A stretch of 40,914 nucleotides of DNA from an uncultured Chromatiaceae bacterium. GTDB taxonomy: Bacteria > Pseudomonadota > Gammaproteobacteria > Enterobacterales > Alteromonadaceae. Each line of letters opens with the position of its first letter. The first letter of the stretch is position 1. Positions 1-8,043 of the stretch are shown one piece after another. The notes below the pieces were generated by a model that did no database searches, had not been told where the DNA came from, and saw nothing but the letters and a program-made list of their open reading frames with translations. The position numbers and the translations under genes are program-made. The DNA lies in the NCBI GenBank assembly GCA_946481195.1, contig CAMLNG010000001.1, forward strand, positions 1-40,914, given 5' to 3'.

Positions 1-901
1 TCGGGATCGGCGGCATGCGCGACAACAACTTCAGCTCACGGCCGGTTAAATCGGTTTCCAGCAGGCCCAGCTGATAGTTGCTGGTGTCGAGATAACAAGG
101 TGGTTGGGTGTAGACCACTTCGAGTTCGGCGTCATCGCCCAAGTCCCATTCCAGCAGATAACCTTCGCGGCCGGCCAACCAGCGCAGTTGCAGCGGTCTT
201 GGAGCGCCCCAGTTCAGGCTGTGCCGGCCTTCACCGAAATAACAACGCCCTGTGGCCATCATCTGCTGCAGCAGCGCATAACCCCAGTCGTCTTCCAATA
301 AGGCCTGATCTTTTAAGTTTTGCGCGCGGAATAAATTCAGCAGGCGGAAATCAGCTTCTTCAATCCAGTAGGGCTGCAGGTAACCGGAGAAATCCTGGGC
401 TGTGATGGCTGTGCCTTTGCTGTAACCGCCTTTTTTACTGGCTTTGACCCGACGCGGATACAGCTGCAGGCCACTTTGGCCATAACTTAAGATGTACAGC
501 ACCACTTCACGCAGTTTGGCGCTGTCAGCACTTTGCCCGGTCTGACGCTCGGCGTCGGCAAACCATTGCGTCAGCTGACGTAGCGGGAGCTGCTGCAGGT
601 CGACCTGTTGTTGTTCCCAGGCTTGCTTCAGTTTCAGTAACACCGCCAGCACATGCTTGCAGCGCCCGCCAACCGGACAGCTACAGGAATCCGTCAGCTG
701 CCAGTCACCATCCTGTTGTTTTAACGACAAATACTGTCGATACGGCGCTAAAGCCTCACCCCAGACCTGCGCACTGATCGACGATAAATCCTCGTTGTAT
801 TCCAGTTTGATCACTTTGCCGGCCTGCCAATAAGCGCGGGCGCGCTGAAAAGTAGCAGGATCAAACCAGAGTTGTAATTGCACAGGACTTATCGGAAACA
901 C
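1..901 (-). CDS. SWIM zinc-finger/SNF2-type helicase, N-terminal part (cut by window edge)
   Basis: The reading frame enters from the left edge on the minus strand, so only about the first 300 residues are visible. A SWIM-type zinc finger is seen at about residues 73-83 (CSC-PVGGR-CKH, i.e. CxC...CxH). SWIM fingers at this position are typical of bacterial SNF2-family DNA-dependent ATPases, and the following region resembles the N-terminal extension of those helicases. The ATPase motifs lie outside the window, so the SNF2 assignment is inference. I place the start at GTG 901 because GAAGGAA sits 10 bases upstream; a second in-frame GTG at 883 has no such site. If the helicase part were missing in the full gene, it would be a lone SWIM protein. 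Confidence 0.72.
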   Translation of the reverse strand, partial: MFPISPVQLQLWFDPATFQRARAYWQAGKVIKLEYNEDLSSISAQVWGEALAPYRQYLSLKQQDGDWQLTDSCSCPVGGRCKHVLAVLLKLKQAWEQQQVDLQQLPLRQLTQWFADAERQTGQSADSAKLREVVLYILSYGQSGLQLYPRRVKASKKGGYSKGTAITAQDFSGYLQPYWIEEADFRLLNLFRAQNLKDQALLEDDWGYALLQQMMATGRCYFGEGRHSLNWGAPRPLQLRWLAGREGYLLEWDLGDDAELEVVYTQPPCYLDTSNYQLGLLETDLTGRELKLLSRMPPIP

Positions 902-939
902 AGCTGAATTATTCCTTCGCGGAAAAAAGGCAAACCGCT

Positions 940-968
940 AGTGTACCGGAATGTCCGGGCCGGCCAAA
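940..968 (-). promoter_or_regulatory. Possible sigma70 promoter of the SWIM/helicase gene
   Basis: On the minus strand TACACT (945-940) could be a -10 element, with TTTGGC (968-963) 17 bases further upstream as a poor -35. It lies about 40 bases before the GTG start at 901. The -10 is reasonable and the -35 weak. Confidence 0.35.
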
Positions 969-1123
969 GTATTCCGCGGCTGATTGCGTGGTTTTGTGCT
1001 GCGTCACGCAGGTAAAAGCGACCAATAACCGGAAAAGTCCGGCGATCAAAGGCCGGTAAGATGAGTACGGCAGACAAATTTGCATTATGCTGGCTGTTTG
1101 GGTGCAAACACCGGGAACCTCAG

Positions 1124-3220
1124 ATGAAAATAAAAATCCTTAGTCTGTTAACGATGCTGGCCTGTGCTCAGCAGGCCTTAGCTGCAGAACAAACCAAATA
1201 CACTATTCTGGTCGACAACGGCGTCAAAGCCGGTGAACAAATTGTCGACATCAAAGATAACGGCGAAACCTCGGTCCGTTTTATCTTTAAAGACAATGGC
1301 CGCGGGCCGGAAATTAATGAAACTATCAAACTGAACAAAGACGGTTTTATCACTGATTATCAGGCCAAAGGTGCCACCACTTTTGGCTCTGTCGTCAATG
1401 AAACTTTTAAAGTCGAAAACGGCACTGCAAGCTGGAGCACCGGCAAAGAACACGGCAGCGCCAAATACAGCCAAAACGCGCTGTATCTACCGGTCGACGG
1501 CACACCGCAGCTGGCCACAGTAGCCATCGCAGCCATGGCAAAAAGCGGCAAAAACAGCCTGCCGCTGCTGCCAAGCGGCACTTTGCAACAGCAAGTCGCC
1601 GGTGAACTCATCGTCGAAAATGCCGGCGAGAAACAACAAGTTCAATTGCTGGTGCAAACCGGTGTTGGTTTTGAGCCGAATTTTGTCTGGGCGACTAAAG
1701 GCGAAAAACCAAGGCTGTTCGCCAGCATCGCGCCGGGTTATCTGACACTGATTGAAGAAGGCTGGCAAGGCAATGCCGATGCCATGTTGGCGATGCAGCT
1801 CAAAGCCGAAACCACTTTGCTGGAAAAAATGGCCACTGAACTGCCAAAAGAATTGCACGGCCTCACCGTGGTGCGAAATGCCCGCATCTTTGACAGCGTG
1901 ACGCTACAGGTTGGTGCGCCGAGTGATATCTATCTGCTGCGCGGTAAAATCACCACAGTAGTGCCAGCCGGCTCGCTGCAAAGCCCGGTGCAGCATGAAA
2001 TTGACGCAGCAAACCGCATCGTGGTGCCTGGCCTGTTTGATATGCATGGCCATATTTCGCGCTGGGAAGGCCCATTACACCTGGCGGCGGGCGTGACGAC
2101 GCTGCGCGATATGGGCAACGACAACGCCAATATGCAGCTGATGATCGACGAAATTGACCACGACCAGTTACTGGCGCCAACGATTGTGCCCACGGGTTTC
2201 CTTGAAGGTGAAAGCCCGTATTCATCGCGCAGCGGTTTTGTGATCAAAGACTTAGCCGGTGCCAAACAGGCGATTGACTGGTATGCCGCCCATGGTTACC
2301 CGCAGCTGAAGATTTATAACTCGTTCCCGAAAGCCATCTTAAAAGATACTGTGGCTTATGCGCACAGCCGTGGTCTGCGCGTCAGCGGCCATGTGCCGGC
2401 GTTTTTAAAAGCTGAGGATGTGATTGCCGCCGGTTTTGATGAAATTCAGCATATCAACCAGTTACTGCTGAACTTCCTGGTCAAACCCGACACTGACACC
2501 CGCACGCTGGAACGGTTTTATTTACCGGCCAAACAAGTGGCTGATTTAGACCTCCAAAGCAAAAAAGTGCAGGATTTCATTAAATTACTGAAAGACAACA
2601 ACCTGTCCGTTGACCCGACGCTGGCGACTTTTGATTTCCTGAAAAAAGTTGACGGCACAGTTGGCGAACCCTGGCGCGCTATCGTGAAAAACCTGCCGCC
2701 AGATGTACAACGCCGGTATGCCCGCGCCGAACTGGATATTCCGGATGACGCCACAGCACAGCGTTATGCCAAGTCCTACGCCAAGATGGTTGAATTTGTT
2801 GGCATGATGTACAAAGCCGGCATTCCGGTGGTCGCAGGTACCGACGAGCTGGCTGGCTTTACGCTGCAAGGTGAGCTTGAGCTGTTAGTGAAAGCGGGTT
2901 TAACTCCTGCTCAGGCGCTGCAAGTGGCGACGCTCAACGGGGCGAAATTCAGTAAAGTGGCGCAATCTAAAGGTCAGATTAAACCGGGCTTCGATGCCGA
3001 TTTATTGCTGGTCGATGGTGACCCAACGAAAAACATTGCGGATATCCGCCAGCTGGCGCTGGTCGTGACTCAAGGCAAAGCCATGGTGCCGTCACAGATT
3101 TATCAGCGTATTGGTGTACAGCCTTTTGCCAAAACCACAGTGACCATTCGCGATTTTGCTGAACCGGCCAGCAAAGCGGCCAGCGGCGGCGCCCGCACCG
3201 GTCACCGCCATATGCATTGA
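1124..3220 (+). CDS. Secreted amidohydrolase-family protein (imidazolonepropionase/prolidase-like)
   Basis: A 698-residue protein with a Sec signal peptide (about residues 1-21, ending ALAA). Residues 22-260 form an N-terminal domain I do not recognise. A metal-dependent amidohydrolase domain follows, with the first metal motif HGH at 308/310, a lysine at 396 (QLKIY) that could be carboxylated, histidines at 423 (GHVP) and 443 (QHIN), and an aspartate at 574 (AGTDE). This is a complete binuclear-type metal site. Such exported enzymes hydrolyse amide bonds, for example in peptides or hydantoins; the substrate cannot be read from sequence. An upstream ATG at 1061 is in frame, but the signal peptide begins at 1124, so I chose 1124. 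The gene is monocistronic, followed by a terminator. Confidence 0.9.
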   Translation: MKIKILSLLTMLACAQQALAAEQTKYTILVDNGVKAGEQIVDIKDNGETSVRFIFKDNGRGPEINETIKLNKDGFITDYQAKGATTFGSVVNETFKVENGTASWSTGKEHGSAKYSQNALYLPVDGTPQLATVAIAAMAKSGKNSLPLLPSGTLQQQVAGELIVENAGEKQQVQLLVQTGVGFEPNFVWATKGEKPRLFASIAPGYLTLIEEGWQGNADAMLAMQLKAETTLLEKMATELPKELHGLTVVRNARIFDSVTLQVGAPSDIYLLRGKITTVVPAGSLQSPVQHEIDAANRIVVPGLFDMHGHISRWEGPLHLAAGVTTLRDMGNDNANMQLMIDEIDHDQLLAPTIVPTGFLEGESPYSSRSGFVIKDLAGAKQAIDWYAAHGYPQLKIYNSFPKAILKDTVAYAHSRGLRVSGHVPAFLKAEDVIAAGFDEIQHINQLLLNFLVKPDTDTRTLERFYLPAKQVADLDLQSKKVQDFIKLLKDNNLSVDPTLATFDFLKKVDGTVGEPWRAIVKNLPPDVQRRYARAELDIPDDATAQRYAKSYAKMVEFVGMMYKAGIPVVAGTDELAGFTLQGELELLVKAGLTPAQALQVATLNGAKFSKVAQSKGQIKPGFDADLLLVDGDPTKNIADIRQLALVVTQGKAMVPSQIYQRIGVQPFAKTTVTIRDFAEPASKAASGGARTGHRHMH

Positions 3221-3242
3221 TAGTTTCGGTTGCAGCAATACC

Positions 3243-3269
3243 AAACCCGGCGAATGCCGGGTTTGTTTT
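3243..3269 (+). terminator. Rho-independent terminator after the amidohydrolase gene
   Basis: Perfect 9-bp stem AAACCCGGC/GCCGGGTTT with loop GAAT, then G and TTTT. It lies 22 bases after the stop codon. The minus-strand reading has no T tract, so it serves the plus-strand gene only. Confidence 0.9.
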
Positions 3270-3319
3270 ATGTACGGGACTTAAGTTTCGCCGAATTTGC
3301 GGCAGCAAGATTGCGACGA

Positions 3320-3763
3320 TTACATCAGTAAAAACACCAGCAAAGCAGCGTGACAGCCAACCACGACGGCAGTCAGCTGCTTACGCAACTGCAGATAAGC
3401 CGGGTGATATTGTTGGTCCAGCTCAAACCAGCGCTCGCCGAGTCTGAGTACAACAAACAACAGCAGTTCAACTGTTAAAGTGGCAACCTGCGGCAGAAAA
3501 CCCGCCAAAAAACTCAGTACCGGCAAGCTCACAGCAAAAACAGCCAAGGGCCACACCGACAACCGCTGTGACCAGACCGGCCACAACACCCCGGCCATAA
3601 AGCCCAGAATAATGGCGCTGTAACGCTGAAACATCGCTAAGGCATCAAAACCCGGCAATGGGAAAAAGGTCAGCAGACTCAGCGCCAGAAACGGCAATAA
3701 ACCGAGGTAACCGAGAATATGTAAAGCGGGCATAGGGGTATCAGCATGTTGGTGATGTTGCAT
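3320..3763 (-). CDS. DUF3429 family inner-membrane protein
   Basis: A 147-residue protein with about four to five hydrophobic segments, including LGYLGLLPFLALSLLTF near residue 20 and further segments around residues 50, 75, 95 and 135. The N-terminal pattern (GYLGLLPFLAL) and length fit the DUF3429 family of small proteobacterial membrane proteins, whose function is unknown. AAGG lies 7-8 bases before ATG 3763, supporting that start over the internal Met11. It sits downstream of ubiA on the same strand with a 111-bp gap, so cotranscription is possible but not shown. Confidence 0.75.
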   Translation of the reverse strand: MQHHQHADTPMPALHILGYLGLLPFLALSLLTFFPLPGFDALAMFQRYSAIILGFMAGVLWPVWSQRLSVWPLAVFAVSLPVLSFLAGFLPQVATLTVELLLFVVLRLGERWFELDQQYHPAYLQLRKQLTAVVVGCHAALLVFLLM

Positions 3764-3874
3764 AACAAAGCCTTACGGAACTGTGTGGCGACTGGATCGC
3801 ATCACCATAACACCAGTTGATGACAGCGTGCAGCGAAGTCGTTCAACAGACGGAAAAACCCCTTCACCGCAATG

Positions 3875-4735
3875 TTACTGGCCCAATACTATGCCGGCAA
3901 AGACCACGGCCCCGACATAATGATTATGCAAAAAGGCGCGGAAACAACCATCCCGCCCCTGCCGGGCGATGCGGTGCTGATAAAAAAACAGTAACAATAC
4001 AACTAACAACGCATAGCTGTATGCTTCACCAAGACCGGCCAACTGTCCGGCCCATTCCAGCAAGGCCAGAGTTCCGAGCTGTAATAACGCGATAATCCAA
4101 AAACCATAACGGCCAAACAACCGCGCTGTGGATTTGACGCCGATTTTTACATCGTCTTCCTGATCAACCATGGCATAAAAGGTGTCGTAGGCGACGGTCC
4201 ACAGCAGGTTGGCGCAGTACAACACCCAGACCAGCAACGGCAGCTGGCCCTGAAGTGCCATAAAACTCATCGGCATGCCCCAACTGAATGCAGCGCCCAG
4301 CACCACTTGCGGCAGGTTTGTCACCCGTTTCATAAAAGGGTAAATCGCCGCGAGTAACACAGCGACACCACTTAACAGCACAGTTTGCCAGTTCAGGAAC
4401 AACAACAGGCTGGCAGACAACGCCAGCAACAGCGCAAACAGCTGCAGGGCTTCCGTGCTGCTGACCCGCCCCGCCGCCAGTGGCCGCTGTTTGGTGCGTT
4501 CAACAGCACCATCAAAGTTGCGGTCGGCATAATCGTTAATCACACAACCGGCGGAGCGCATCAGCACCACACCAAGACCAAATACCCCCAGCATAGTCCA
4601 GCCGGGAAAACCATCAGCCGCCAGCCACAAAGCCCAGGCTGTCGGCCACAACAACAGGTAGATGCCAATAGGTTTATCCAGCCGCATCAGCTGTTTGTAT
4701 TCAGGCCAGTGCGCCAGAGTCAGTTGCCAGTTCAT
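3875..4735 (-). CDS. ubiA: 4-hydroxybenzoate octaprenyltransferase UbiA
   Basis: An integral membrane prenyltransferase that attaches the polyprenyl tail to 4-hydroxybenzoate, the second step of ubiquinone synthesis, at the inner membrane. The 286-residue length is normal. Both Asp-rich prenyl-diphosphate/Mg sites are present: NDYADRNFD near residue 70 and DQEDD near residue 190, together with the N-terminal DKPIGIYLLLWPTAWALW motif. A longer in-frame extension upstream (to 4825) overlaps ubiC; the family start MNWQ at 4735 is used instead, giving a 2-base gap to the ubiC stop (TGAGCATG). This indicates translational coupling with ubiC, which supplies its substrate. Confidence 0.96.
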   Translation of the reverse strand: MNWQLTLAHWPEYKQLMRLDKPIGIYLLLWPTAWALWLAADGFPGWTMLGVFGLGVVLMRSAGCVINDYADRNFDGAVERTKQRPLAAGRVSSTEALQLFALLLALSASLLLFLNWQTVLLSGVAVLLAAIYPFMKRVTNLPQVVLGAAFSWGMPMSFMALQGQLPLLVWVLYCANLLWTVAYDTFYAMVDQEDDVKIGVKSTARLFGRYGFWIIALLQLGTLALLEWAGQLAGLGEAYSYALLVVLLLFFYQHRIARQGRDGCFRAFLHNHYVGAVVFAGIVLGQ

Positions 4736-4737
4736 GC

Positions 4738-5265
4738 TCAGATAAACTCCGCTAACGCAGGTAAATACAATTCCTGCACTAATAATTCGTGTTGTGACAA
4801 AGTGAAATAAGAACGTCGGCCCCACAGCTGCGGTAAAGTGCCAACGGACTTCAGCTGCAAACCGGCGTGGAACAACGCCAGTTCAATGGCGCTGCGCTGT
4901 AAATCCGGCTGGGTAAAAATATAGTGCCCAAGCGGCATAGTGCCGAGATCGGCCAGGGGTTGCAACGCGGCAACTGTGTGATCCGGCAAAAAACTCTGGG
5001 CATAAATACAAGGCTGGTGGTCCAGCGACAACACAACTTCCCGAACCAAACCACACCGGGTTTGCCAGCGTTGTTGCAGACAGGCCGGCAACTCAATCTC
5101 CTGCTGCAATACCAGTTGCAAGCTGAAATGATGACCTGTGCTCTTTAAACGCGCGGTCAGGGAGCCGGGCTCTGACAACCAGTCCAGCCACAGCGGAGAA
5201 ATACCCTCTGGTGTCTTCTCAGACCAATTCGCCAGCCAAATCGGTGCCATTTCACTCAGGTTCAA
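4738..5265 (-). CDS. ubiC: Chorismate lyase UbiC
   Basis: Converts chorismate to 4-hydroxybenzoate and pyruvate, the committing step of ubiquinone synthesis. The 175-residue protein carries the family signatures: GSLTARL near residue 34, REVVL near 75 (the conserved Arg), LGHYIF near 112, GRRSYF near 149 and the C-terminal LLVQELYLPA with the conserved Glu. The start is TTG at 5265, supported by AGGAG five bases upstream; the first internal ATG is 15 bases further on, too far from this site. It forms an operon with ubiA. A promoter candidate lies at 5304-5333. Confidence 0.95.
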   Translation of the reverse strand: MNLSEMAPIWLANWSEKTPEGISPLWLDWLSEPGSLTARLKSTGHHFSLQLVLQQEIELPACLQQRWQTRCGLVREVVLSLDHQPCIYAQSFLPDHTVAALQPLADLGTMPLGHYIFTQPDLQRSAIELALFHAGLQLKSVGTLPQLWGRRSYFTLSQHELLVQELYLPALAEFI

Positions 5266-5303
5266 TGAAACTCCTGCAGTATCGCAGTCACTTAAAGGCC
5301 GGC

Positions 5304-5333
5304 ATCATACCAAGTTCTGCCGGATATTTTCAC
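5304..5333 (-). promoter_or_regulatory. Candidate sigma70 promoter for ubiCA
   Basis: On the minus strand GTGAAA (-35, 5333-5328), an 18-base spacer and TATGAT (-10, 5309-5304) lie about 40 bases before the ubiC TTG start. The -10 matches consensus at 5 of 6 positions, the -35 at 4 of 6. Confidence 0.5.
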
Positions 5334-5363
5334 CCGCAGTCCCGCAACAGCGGTAAAACGACT

Positions 5364-5392
5364 TTGACACCGATTCGAAAATCGACCATAAA
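5364..5392 (+). promoter_or_regulatory. Candidate sigma70 promoter for the FliL-like gene
   Basis: Perfect -35 TTGACA (5364-5369), 17-base spacer, then CATAAA (5387-5392, 4 of 6). It reads toward the gene starting at 5514, giving a leader of about 115 bases. The spacer holds a small inverted repeat, CGATT/AATCG. Confidence 0.5.
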
Positions 5393-5513
5393 TCCAAGCA
5401 ACCACTTTCCCCGGAATGTGGATTTTTTTCATCATTCGCCCATATGCACAGGATAGTGTTCTGCCATGCTCTCGGGTAAACTTGTTAACAAACCAAAATA
5501 AGCGGACTCAGCA

Positions 5514-5933
5514 GTGTTAGCCAACAAGACTCTTTTCGGCCTTTTCTTTTTGTTGTTAGTCCCTGTCGCCTTTGCGCAGGAGCCCGCACCAGCCGCACCA
5601 GCCAAACCCAAAGTGGTTTATCATGGTTTCGACCCGGATATTGTGACCAACTACGTCACTGACGGACAGAAATCTTTAGGCTATGTACGGGTGACGATGG
5701 AGCTGATGATCAAAGACGAAAAATATTTACCTTTGATTGAGCACCATGAACCACTGATCCTCGACGCCATTGTCGGTGTCTTTGGTAAAGAAGCGGATAC
5801 GACTATTAAGTCTCTGCAGGGGCGGGAAGAAGTCCGGATGAAAATTCTGCAGAAAATCAACGAGCTGATGAAAAAAGAAACAGGGTCAGAATTGGTACAG
5901 GACGTGTTATTCACCAAGTACCTGTACCAGTAA
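5514..5933 (+). CDS. FliL-like protein (stand-alone, exported)
   Basis: A 139-residue protein with a signal peptide or N-terminal anchor (residues 1-21, FFLLLVPVAFAQ), an Ala/Pro-rich linker, and a FliL-type domain: YVRVTMELMIKDEKYLPLIEHHEPLILDAIV, then the KEADTTIKSLQGREEVR and KINELMKKETG region ending DVLFTKYLYQ. FliL binds stators at the flagellar basal body. Here no flagellar gene is near; the neighbours are ubiCA (divergent) and glpEG (convergent), an arrangement I recall from other gammaproteobacteria. Its role may therefore differ from canonical FliL. The start is GTG at 5514 with only a weak ribosome site (GCGGA). The stop lies 9 bases from the glpG stop. Confidence 0.85.
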   Translation: MLANKTLFGLFFLLLVPVAFAQEPAPAAPAKPKVVYHGFDPDIVTNYVTDGQKSLGYVRVTMELMIKDEKYLPLIEHHEPLILDAIVGVFGKEADTTIKSLQGREEVRMKILQKINELMKKETGSELVQDVLFTKYLYQ

Positions 5934-5942
5934 TAATCTGAA

Positions 5943-6776
5943 CTAACCTGGCTGGCGCACCGGGCTTCGGGCCAGTGTCGCCAGTGCCATACCGCAAACA
6001 AATCCGCTCAGGTGCGCCCAGTTTGCCGTATTCACCCATAGTAAATCGGCAAAACCTAAACCGAGAAAACCCAGCGCCAGAATCAGATCTGGTTTGGACA
6101 ACTGCAGCGGTTGCTGCGGAAAACGCCAGCCGTAGACCCAGACAAAACCAAAAATCGCATAGACCACGCCGGACAAACCACCAAAATTCGGCCCGGTCAG
6201 CAGGAACTGGCTCAGATTACTGACCAAACCTGCCACCAGCGTCAGCAGCAATAACTGCCGGCTGCCCAGCCAGACTTCGAGCCGGCCGCCATAAATCCAT
6301 AACGCCAGCAAGTTGAACATCAGATGTGCGGCGGAAAAATGCAGCAGCATCGGGCTCCACCAGCGATAACTCAGCAGCACAAGCGAGTCAGCACTGAAAA
6401 AACGCAGACTATCAAACACTTGTTGTGGCCAAACCTGCAAACAGACAAACACCAGCAACGCCGGAATGGTCAGTAACCAGACGACAGGCCCGGTCTGCTG
6501 TAAAAACCCCTGGCCCAACGCCCCCAGCCCGCTATTGCCGGCATGTTCCAGCGGCTGACCGCGTTGCCAGGCTGCGGCGCTGTATTTGTCATGTCCAGGT
6601 TGCTGTAAAAATTGTTGCAACTCTGACGCCACTTGCGGCTCGTCTGCAGCCTCACAGAAAATTTCCGCATGCGCTGCGCTATGCACCACAACACTGACCG
6701 CCCAGCCCTGCGTCTGACAATAGTCAGCAAAGGTCTGGGCTGCGGCGGCAGAATTCAGTACGGCCAGCTGTTGCAT
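5943..6776 (-). CDS. glpG: Rhomboid intramembrane serine protease GlpG
   Basis: A 277-residue inner-membrane rhomboid protease that cleaves transmembrane segments of membrane proteins. There is an N-terminal cytoplasmic domain (residues 1-90) and then about six membrane helices. The catalytic pair is visible: Ser202 in GLSGVVYA and His255 in ANWAHLSGF. The oxyanion-site HxxxN (HLMFN) is at 151-155, close to E. coli numbering. The gene follows glpE by 5 bases in the order glpE-glpG, as in other gammaproteobacteria; no glpR or glpD is present here. Confidence 0.95.
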   Translation of the reverse strand: MQQLAVLNSAAAAQTFADYCQTQGWAVSVVVHSAAHAEIFCEAADEPQVASELQQFLQQPGHDKYSAAAWQRGQPLEHAGNSGLGALGQGFLQQTGPVVWLLTIPALLVFVCLQVWPQQVFDSLRFFSADSLVLLSYRWWSPMLLHFSAAHLMFNLLALWIYGGRLEVWLGSRQLLLLTLVAGLVSNLSQFLLTGPNFGGLSGVVYAIFGFVWVYGWRFPQQPLQLSKPDLILALGFLGLGFADLLWVNTANWAHLSGFVCGMALATLARSPVRQPG

Positions 6777-6781
6777 GCCGC

Positions 6782-7105
6782 TTACTCCTGCGAACTGCTG
6801 AAGGGATAAGCCAGACGCCAGCTTTCAAAACCACCATCCATGCTGTATACGGTATCAAAACCCTGTTCTGCCAGATATTGCGCCGCGCCCTGGCTGGAGC
6901 GACCGTGATAACACACCACCACTACCGGCTTATCCAGCGGCGTTTGCTGCATAAACTGGTGCAAAGTGCCGTTGGTCAGATGATAAGCGCCTTCGATATG
7001 AGCGCTGGCAAAGCTCTGGTCGTCACGTATATCGGCGATCACCACGTCACCGGCGGCTAAGGCGGCAAAAGTTTCGCTGGTAGAAATATGTTTAAATTCG
7101 GACAT
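6782..7105 (-). CDS. glpE: Thiosulfate sulfurtransferase GlpE (single-domain rhodanese)
   Basis: A 107-residue single-domain rhodanese that transfers sulfane sulfur from thiosulfate to cyanide or thioredoxin in vitro; cytoplasmic. The active-site loop CYHGRSS starts at Cys65, the same number as in E. coli GlpE. The MDGGFESW motif near the C-terminus is typical. The ATG at 7105 is preceded by GGGAGA with a 7-8 base gap. A longer frame from 7123 starts inside that ribosome site and is rejected. It is the first gene of a two-gene unit with glpG. Confidence 0.95.
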   Translation of the reverse strand: MSEFKHISTSETFAALAAGDVVIADIRDDQSFASAHIEGAYHLTNGTLHQFMQQTPLDKPVVVVCYHGRSSQGAAQYLAEQGFDTVYSMDGGFESWRLAYPFSSSQE

Positions 7106-7227
7106 GCTTGATTCTCCCGTCAAAGACCCGCCGCATGTTAGCCCAGTCCCGGCAAAAGATCAGCTGTAGTTCCGGTCAAAGGCGCTGTTGCTGCAAATTT
7201 ATGCTTCTGCAAGCGGACAGCCTTAGG

Positions 7228-7233
7228 TACAAT
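7228..7233 (+). promoter_or_regulatory. Possible -10 element before the 7264 gene
   Basis: TACAAT, 5 of 6 to consensus, lies about 30 bases before the ATG at 7264. The hexamer 17 bases upstream (TTCTGC) is a poor -35, so the call is tentative. Confidence 0.35.
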
Positions 7234-7263
7234 GTGCGGCCTGTTGTGTTTTGAGTACCTGCC

Positions 7264-7728
7264 ATGTCTGACAATCGCCTGTTTTTAGTGTACGACCCCG
7301 CCTTTGACGATATGGATGCAGAGGGCTGCCCTGCCTTTGGTTATGTATTGTTGTTCAGCGAAGCTGACGCTGCAGCCTACAAATCCGGTGAAAACCCGCC
7401 ATTTGCCGCAGTGTCGCTGCTATTTACCGACCATGCCGATGAAAGTATCAGCGGTGATTTACTCGGCTGGGCTCAGCTGGACGCACCGGAACTGCAAAAT
7501 TTCCCGCTCGGCTATTTCTTTATGCTGATGGAACAGGCCGCCCAAGTGGCGATTAATGCCTATCGTCAGGTCGGTCATGTACCGGATCGGCTGATTGCAC
7601 TGAATATGCCTGACGATGATTTAATCCAGTTTGACGTGCAATTTGCCAATCTGCAGCTGGAAGACAAAGACGCTGAAATTCAGTTAGCGCAAAAGATGAT
7701 GGCCGGCCGGCCTTATCTGGACTCGTAA
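7264..7728 (+). CDS. Conserved protein of unknown function (154 aa)
   Basis: I do not recognise this family. It is a soluble, acidic protein without signal peptide or membrane segment, starting MSDNRLFLVYDPAFDDMDAEG and ending in an acidic amphipathic stretch (QLEDKDAEIQLAQKMM). Codon use and base composition match the neighbours, and it has its own short upstream region with a -10-like TACAAT. It is divergent from glpE and precedes a tiny DUF2256 gene. No function is proposed. Confidence 0.75.
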   Translation: MSDNRLFLVYDPAFDDMDAEGCPAFGYVLLFSEADAAAYKSGENPPFAAVSLLFTDHADESISGDLLGWAQLDAPELQNFPLGYFFMLMEQAAQVAINAYRQVGHVPDRLIALNMPDDDLIQFDVQFANLQLEDKDAEIQLAQKMMAGRPYLDS

Positions 7729-7824
7729 TCTTTCCTTATCTTTCAGCCAAATACTCTGACAACCCACATCCAGTTGCTGAACTGAATCGTACTGAGACTG
7801 CTGTATAGTTCAGGAGCGATTCAG

Positions 7825-7971
7825 TTGGCCCACCACAAATTACATTTACCTGAAAAAATCTGTCCGGTTTGCCTGCGTCCATTTCAATGGCGTAAGAAAT
7901 GGCAACGGGATTGGGCCACGGTGAAATATTGTTCCGAACGCTGTAGGCGTAGCAGCAAAGGTCAGACCTGA
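7825..7971 (+). CDS. DUF2256 family zinc-ribbon-like microprotein (48 aa)
   Basis: A 48-residue protein matching the small DUF2256 family: [16 protein letters not shown], then [13 protein letters not shown]. Four cysteines in a CxxC...CxxxC arrangement suggest zinc binding. The family's function is unknown. The start is TTG 7825, chosen because AGGAG lies 8 bases upstream and the family motif begins within the next 12 codons. The stop is TGA at 7969-7971. TATAGT at 7804-7809 could be a -10. In some bacteria DUF2256 genes lie near cryptochrome/photolyase-type genes (from memory); none is seen here. It is easily missed because it is short and starts with TTG. Confidence 0.85.
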   Translation: MAHHKLHLPEKICPVCLRPFQWRKKWQRDWATVKYCSERCRRSSKGQT

Positions 7972-8043
7972 AGCGCGCCTGTTTGCACAAATTGTAACCA
8001 TCAGGTTAATATCCAGCGATAAATTAATTACAAGGATAGACCG

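Noticed and set aside
1061..1123. Upstream start for the amidohydrolase
   Set aside because: It adds 21 residues before an evident signal peptide and overlaps a -10-like TAAGAT.
4736..4825. N-terminal extension of UbiA
   Set aside because: It lies inside the ubiC coding region; the family start follows the ubiC stop by 2 bases.
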